Source of the DNA: Entonaema liquescens
Lineage: Eukaryota > Ascomycota > Sordariomycetes > Xylariales > Xylariaceae
Assembly (NCBI GenBank): GCA_902805475.1
Contig: CADCSX010000005.1
Coordinates: 941,501 to 1,005,500 of the forward strand
Length of the DNA stretch: 64,000 bases
Direction of reading: 5' to 3'
This document shows, one piece after another, positions 58,575-64,000 of the stretch. The position numbers and the translations under genes were made by a program. The notes beneath the pieces are model-generated. The model made no database searches. It was not told the origin of the DNA and was given only the letters and a program-made list of their open reading frames with translations. Numbering within the stretch: the first letter of the stretch is position 1; each line of letters starts with the position of its first letter.

Positions 58575-60710
58575 CTAAGGAACTTCTTTCTCATCTTGGC
58601 TGTTGGACGGTTCTTTTTCCTTCTCCGAGGGGGAGGCGGGGCTCGCGGCTACTGCCTCTTCGTCGCCGGGCGCATGTCCGATGATGGCCTCGAATGTCTA
58701 TCAAGGTTATAGTGTTAGTTCATGACGACCACTCCCCGGAGAGACACGGGGAAATAGGTAAGGAGGAGAAGGAAGGAGAGAAATACCGGCCCTTCGAAGG
58801 TCTTGCCGTATGTGACCCAGTACGCGCCGACTAATATCAAGAAGATACCAATCACGACGACCACGTAGTCTATTTGCGTGCCGTTAGTAAGAATGGTTTT
58901 TTTTTTCTCCTGGGGTAAAAGAGAATCCACGTACTCATCTGGTCTCCTGAGACGGGGAGCCCGGTCGGGAAGCAGAAAAACTAGTCTCAGTTAGCAATTA
59001 TTCCTTCATTCATTTGTACCGCCCCTTTTCCTCAAGTCAACGATCAGTTGGAGTAAACACGCAACACATACCACTGAAGTCACGATAACAAACACCGCCG
59101 CCACGGCATTCAGCGCCCAGCCGGCTTTCCCGAGTGCAAAGTACGCGTTCTCCGCCTGGTACTGGCGCAAGACGCCGCGGCCGCGCACCAGCAGAGCGAC
59201 GACGGGGATCACGTACGACACGTTGAGGAATATGGTCGTGCTGGCTGCGTACGCGCTGAAGGCGACGGAGGGCCCGAGGTACAGGAGCCCGAAGAGTATG
59301 TTGAAGACGAATGTGAGGATGATGGTGCGGACAGGAACGTCTAGTTTGGGGGTGATGTGTGCGAAGCTGGAAAGGAGACGTTAGCTAGGGGAGAAGGGGG
59401 AAAGGAGAAAAGGAGTAGAAGAGCGACTTACTAATTATGATAGAAAATGCCCTTATCTCTCGCCATAGCATACAACAATCTACTCGAGCTAGTCACGCAG
59501 CCATTCGTGCCATTTATAAAGCATATAGCCAGCATAAGCGTCAGGATCGTAGCCGCGGCTCGACTCCCCGTCCCCTGGAGGATCAGCTCGGCAATAGGCA
59601 TGTTGGTCGGGGTATTCAAGACGGTGACCGGGTCGGTTATGCAGAACAGAATAACCAGTATAAACGCGACGCCGGTCACGCCGCCCACGACAACGGCGTA
59701 AATAATCGCGCGCGGCGCGTCGACCGCCGGCCGCGGCATCTCCTCGGTCATGTGCAAGGCGGCGTCGAAGCCGATGAGCGACAGCGCGCTCTGCAGCAGG
59801 CCCAGGATCCAGGCCATGCCGTCGGACCAGCCCGTCTCGTTCTGGAACTCGGCGAACACGAACCGGGCGTCGTTCTTGTCCGACGTCGTCAGCAGCACGA
59901 TGCTGATGACCACCACGCCCAGCAGCGACCAGTATAGCGCCGCGTCGTTCCACCGCCCCAGGATCCGGTTCCCCCAGATGTTGGCGCCCGTCGTGAAGGT
60001 TACGATCGCGAGGAAGATGAGGTACGTGCGCCACTCTTCGATGGCGTAGGTGCCGTTCGACGCGATGACTGCCGCGGCCGAGATGAACTGCGCTGCACGT
60101 AGTACGTCGTATCAACATCCCGTTCTGATTTCGAGTATCCCATAAATCGGATATAAGAGAAAGCAGGAAGACTCACCGGCGAAGAAGCCCTCCGTCGTCA
60201 CAAGCGTCAGCCAGCCGGCAATATTCGTCCAGCCGACCCAAAAGCTCTACGTATGCGCACCACAAGTCAGCTTCGTACTCCTCTTCCCCTCCCCCCTAAA
60301 CAAATATTATTCTCTCCCGTCTGCAATAGGTATCACGTACTATGGACTTCTTCCACCGATCCGTGCACAGCGCATACACGAAATGGTACTGGCCGCCCGC
60401 CGTCGGCCATATCGCCGCCATCTCGCCGAGACTAGCCGCGAGGGCCAGATTGCACAGGACGCAGAACACGAAGCCGTACAGGAACGAGACGGAGCCCCCC
60501 GAGGGCAGCACGAGGCCGATGGAGCCGGCCAGCGCGATCCACGTGCTGTTATACGGCGGTGCTTATCAGCGACTGAGAACCATTCAAGCAGCCCAGGGTA
60601 GACGAGACTTACTTGAGGATGGCGAACGTCAGGGCGACCATCGTCAGCCTCGACAGCCGCGGCTGCAGGCGGCCCTCGCCGGGCGGCAGGGGCACGTTCT
60701 GGAGAGACAT
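58575..60710 (-). CDS. APC-superfamily permease (amino acid/choline/GABA type)
   Basis: A plasma-membrane transporter of 526 residues in eight exons: 60710-60613, 60545-60341, 60246-60177, 60092-59432, 59366-59072, 58980-58935, 58869-58787 and 58697-58575. All seven introns have GT-AG ends and keep phase. The sequence begins MSLQNVPLPPGEGRLQPRLS and runs through about 12 helices. The first shows the family signature (ILNTWIALAGSIGLVLPSGG), then LALAASLGEMAAIWPTAGGQ, SFWVGWTNIAGWLTLVTTEG and DAALHMTEEMPRPAVDAPRA, typical of the fungal amino acid/choline transporter family (Hnm1/Bat1-like). The short C-terminal tail is acidic and Ser-rich (KEKEPSNSQDEKEVP), a common site for ubiquitin-linked turnover. 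The substrate cannot be told from sequence. No frameshift was seen in this gene. Confidence 0.94.
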
Positions 60711-62940
60711 CGTCGAGTCGGGGGATCAAATGGGTTTGTGCAAATGTTCCCTAGCGACGCAGTTCGGGGAAGTAAGACAATGGACCATTGAGACGGGACT
60801 GGCTGATGGGAGAGCGAAGGGATAGGCATAGTTATATGCCCTTTGTATAAGGTTCTTATTATTGACAACATTGACTCAGATTACATACACACACATACGA
60901 TAACTAATACACATACATACGTACATGTGTACAAAGCCTAGTTTAGAGACGCACGGTAAGTACCTAGTTAGGCAAGCCACCTCAACCTAGCTCAAGTCAG
61001 CTACCATTGTTTGTTCGTTATCTCTGCCGGCTCGCCGCCGTTGCAGCACACAAACACTCAGCTCACGTAATTGGAAATTGGTATCTCGGCCGCAACAACG
61101 ACAGATAGCTAAGATAAGATGACGTTCCCCCCCAGGGGTCCCCAATCCGGCAGCCCGTCCATTTTCTGCAGCAAGCCAGCGCCAATCACACCTTCGGTGC
61201 GTGCCCCCAGCTTATCATTGGTCTGGGCCGGTATTTTGAGGGGAGAGAGGGGGGGAGCGAGAAGGAGGGGGTTTCACAGGACAGGAAAGGGAAAAGACGT
61301 TATACGCTCGCTCTACTACCCTTTTTGTTCGCTGAAGATAATATTCACCGCTCATTCTTTTTACCGCTGCAGAAAAACGCCATTATGTATGTCACACTGC
61401 GTCTGGCCGCCCGGTAGCACGAGAGGCTTATCGCCATGTAGGTCTTTATACATATAGGGAACATGTTCTTGATGTGGTATAACATTATATATCTCTATAT
61501 ATAAATCCGTCAAATGTTTCCCCAACCCACAATTTCCTCAGCTCGCAATACCCTTCGAGTCCCTCCATATTTTTTATACCCCCGTCTTTCCGAGGTTACC
61601 GCCGCTTGGATATGCCTACCTGGGTATCTGTCTATCTTGTTATTCCCACGCATTATCAACCTAGCGCGTACCTATATACAGGCCAAGTCCTAAACCAATA
61701 CCCGGACCAGTCCAGGGCCCTGTCAGAACCTTGTTGAACCCCGATCGTGGGCGCATTGCCTGTCTCTCGGTTGGAAGCAGCCGGCGGGAACTCTGCCCCG
61801 GTTCGCAGACGGCGATAGTAGATAAGGCAGTATATCTGTCCGGATTACCGTGCTACATGTTCCATATTACCACCTGCGTGTGCCTCGGGTTACACATGTG
61901 TATTCCAGAACCATGGGTAAGCCGTCAGAGGAATCGAGAGCCCCAAATCTGAGATGATGACAGGTCTTAGCGCTGATTATGTGACGCAAGAATAAAGTGA
62001 TTATTCAAGAAGAATCAAAGATATTATTCATAAGTTAACTATTCCGGAGGGGGGACTAGTCAAAAGATGTTCTACAATCCAATAGTATATGATCGCGGGA
62101 TATTACCGGCCGGTGGCAGTAGGACGTTGCTAAGACAATGAAAATCGTTCTCGTTCATAGACTAAGCTAAGTTGAGCAAATGCTGGGTCGAGGCTCGAGC
62201 GTCGTTCCCATTTTCGTGCCGCATTGGCATCGAGGCTTTCCCGGTTCTGGACGAGGACCCACGCGGAAGCTGGGTTTGAAGAGCCGCTAGTTGATCGTAG
62301 AAGAAGCTTGGAAGGACTCTGCGATCGCTGATACAAATAGGATGAACTTCTCACGGTTGTGTATCCACGAAGGATTCGGTCAAGTTTGTAATAGGACTTT
62401 TATAAGGGCCGAACTTATTAGTAGTGTCTGAAAGGGTGTTTGCTACGACTGCACCGTGTAACTAGCAGGCCTTACAAAGCTGTATAATGGTATACAGAAT
62501 GCTACGGCACTGAGGGGTTACGCTCCGGCTGCGAGCTGGAGATGCAGTGCAAGGTAATAAGGTCGTGGACCTGCGGCATAAGTGGAGGGCTGCATGAGTG
62601 TCAGGAGATCCGCCAAGCCACCAAACGCTGAAAGCTTCAATATAGCCAATGATCGGACCCGGCTTGTTACGTGACGCGGCCAAAGGGGTCCAGAATAGGA
62701 CCACGAGGTAGCAATAGAGCAGTAAGGTTTCGGGATTCTAGCATGAACTGAGTTGTTTCTGGGGTTTGCTTGCTGACCTGCAGACACCGTATCTCCCCGC
62801 ACTGCAGTGAGACGTTTCTGCAGATAGGGTAGACGACAATAGATATAAAGTCTAAGCATATGATCGTCAATAGCTTGCGTGCTACGCTCCCCTCCACCGT
62901 CTCTAAACCTTCTGTCCAAGCTATAACTTTCAGTTCGAGA
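60711..62940. other. Intergenic, divergent promoter region
   Basis: Lies between the permease (minus) and the nitrilase (plus), about 2.2 kb. A minus-strand frame at 62130-62354 has coding-like codons (NPASAWVLVQNRESLDANAA) but no family or proper start. A long minus-strand frame at 62518-63135 is antisense to nitrilase exon 1 and is not accepted as a gene. Confidence 0.4.
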
Positions 62941-64000
62941 ATGTCTACTACCGTTCGCGTTGGTGCCGTCCAGGCTGAGCCCGTATGGCTTAACCTTAAT
63001 GGGGCCGTCGACAAGACTATCTCCCTCATCGAGGAGGCTGCTGCGGATGGAGTCCAGGTGCTGGGGTTTCCCGAAGTGTGGATTCCTGGATATCCGTGGT
63101 AAGTTCAGCCAAGAGTTGCGAAGGGATTGAAACACTAACGTCGACTTGTTTGCTTCAACACAGGTCCATGTGGACTTCGAGTGTTATCGAGAACACACAT
63201 ATCATCCACGACTATATGGCGAATTCTATGCCTCGAGACTCGGAACATATGAGGCGTATCCTTGCCGCTATAAAGAAAGCGGGAATATTTGTGGTTCTTG
63301 GATATAGCGAGAGAGAGGGCGGTAGTCTCTACATGGCCCAGTCCTTTATTTCGCCCGAGGGTGAGATAGTCCACCATCGACGAAAGATAAAGCCCACGCA
63401 CATAGAACGAACTATCTGGGGCGAAGGCCAAGCCGAGTCCCTTAAGTGTGTCGTGCCTTCGAAATTTGGCAATATCGGTGGCTTGAATTGCTGGGAGCAC
63501 TTACAACCTTTGCTTCGTTACTACGAGTACTCACAAGGAGTTCAAATACATATTGCAAGGTCAGTGTTAAAACTTCCTTTAGCTCTCATCCCCGATAAAC
63601 CTTGCTGATCTGAATGTGAAGTTGGCCTGCGGAATTTGAAATGCCAGATCCCTCCAAAATTGCGTGGCTGTATCACGAGACGGGAGAAGCAAGCTACCGA
63701 GCCAGCCAATTCATGGCTATAGAAGGGCAGTGCTTCGTCCTCGTCGCATCACAAATCCTAACCGAGAAGAACCTGGAAAAAAACAACCTTTCCGGCAACC
63801 CAGTCACCAAGACGGTAAGAACCTCCTTTTCCACTACTCCATAAAATACTAACATAACTCCATTCCAGCCCGGCGGTGGCTTTTCCATGATTTTTGGACC
63901 CGACGGCAAGCCGCTTTGCGAACCCATTGGCGCCGGCGAAGAGGGTATTCTCAAGGCGGATATTAATTTGCGGGATATTGATTATCCCAAGGCGTTCATC
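62941..64000 (+). CDS. nitrilase / cyanide hydratase family, truncated by the window end
   Basis: Nitrilases turn organic nitriles into acids and ammonia; close fungal relatives hydrate cyanide. Exons 62941-63098, 63164-63559, 63622-63814 and 63869 onward; introns of 65, 62 and 54 bases keep phase. The catalytic triad is visible: Glu45 in GFPEVWIPGYPW, Lys in HRRKIKPTHIER (about residue 129) and Cys162 in GGLNCWEHLQPLLRYY. The Cys-Trp-Glu context is that of true nitrilases rather than amidases. The start at 62941 (MSTTVRVGAVQAEPVWLN) fits the family; an in-frame ATG at 62860 would add 27 residues. The sequence still runs in frame (PGGGFSMIFGPDGKPLCEPI) at the window edge, so roughly the last quarter to third is missing. 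Confidence 0.94.

Noticed and set aside
59437..60118. Long frames on both strands in the permease region with Arg/His/Ala-rich translations
   Set aside because: Out-of-frame shadows of permease exon 4, caused by its high third-position GC.
62518..63135. Minus-strand frame of 205 codons over the nitrilase start
   Set aside because: It is antisense to nitrilase exon 1, has no family motif, and the opposite strand carries the catalytic Glu context with correct splicing.
1..64000. CRISPR arrays, bacterial operons, viral sequences or rRNA genes
   Set aside because: None seen; the direct repeats present are short microsatellites or belong to the MITE.

Overview
This is nuclear DNA of a filamentous ascomycete (Pezizomycotina). 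The evidence is protein-coding genes split by many short GT-AG introns (about 50-100 bases, usually with a CTAAC-like branch site), fungal-only families (HET domain, RTA1, DUF3405, paxillin-like LIM protein, fungal copper amine oxidase), a tRNA with a small intron next to the anticodon, and long AT-rich intergenic stretches. The many CCTAGG/TACCTAGGTA palindromes between genes recall Sordariomycetes such as Xylariales, but that placement is a guess.

Layout, left to right: a C2H2 zinc-finger regulator (348-2587, minus); an Erg6/UbiE-like methyltransferase (4768-5691); a 70-residue membrane peptide (6440-6652); a metzincin-type metalloprotease (7273-7962, minus); a GNAT acetyltransferase (10074-10769, minus); a Q/P/V-repeat protein (11475-12875); a cytochrome P450 (13320-15139); a secreted copper amine oxidase (16222-18599); a membrane protein (18853-19970, minus) beside a HET-domain protein (21163-23065, minus); a second methyltransferase (23701-24639, minus); a small hypothetical protein (25793-26260); an RTA1-family membrane protein (27319-28470) broken by a transposon; tRNA-Asp (29688-29770); a membrane-tethered SGNH hydrolase (32331-33601); a large membrane protein (37589-40700) convergent with inositol-3-phosphate synthase INO1 (41257-43004, minus); a LIM protein (48047-50312); a DUF3405 type II membrane protein (54924-57269); an APC-family permease with 8 exons (58575-60710, minus); and the start of a nitrilase (62941 to the window end).

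Two observations stand out. First, an 893-bp non-autonomous hAT-like element (28395-29287), with 54-bp terminal inverted repeats and a perfect 8-bp target duplication, sits inside the last coding exon of the RTA1 gene. Beyond it the original reading frame resumes exactly and gives the displaced native C-terminus and stop codon. Second, five genes carry one-base frame losses (eight in all), each at a run of identical bases. Two of them fall four bases apart in INO1, a gene expected to be intact, so most look like homopolymer sequencing errors rather than real pseudogenes. Exon structures below were worked out by hand from splice signals and reading-frame phase.

The genes do not form an obvious pathway. 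Tailoring-type enzymes (two methyltransferases, a P450, an acetyltransferase, an amine oxidase) occur in the left half, but no polyketide, peptide or terpene synthase is present. The right half holds housekeeping functions (INO1, LIM scaffold, permease). No CRISPR array, bacterial operon or virus was seen.
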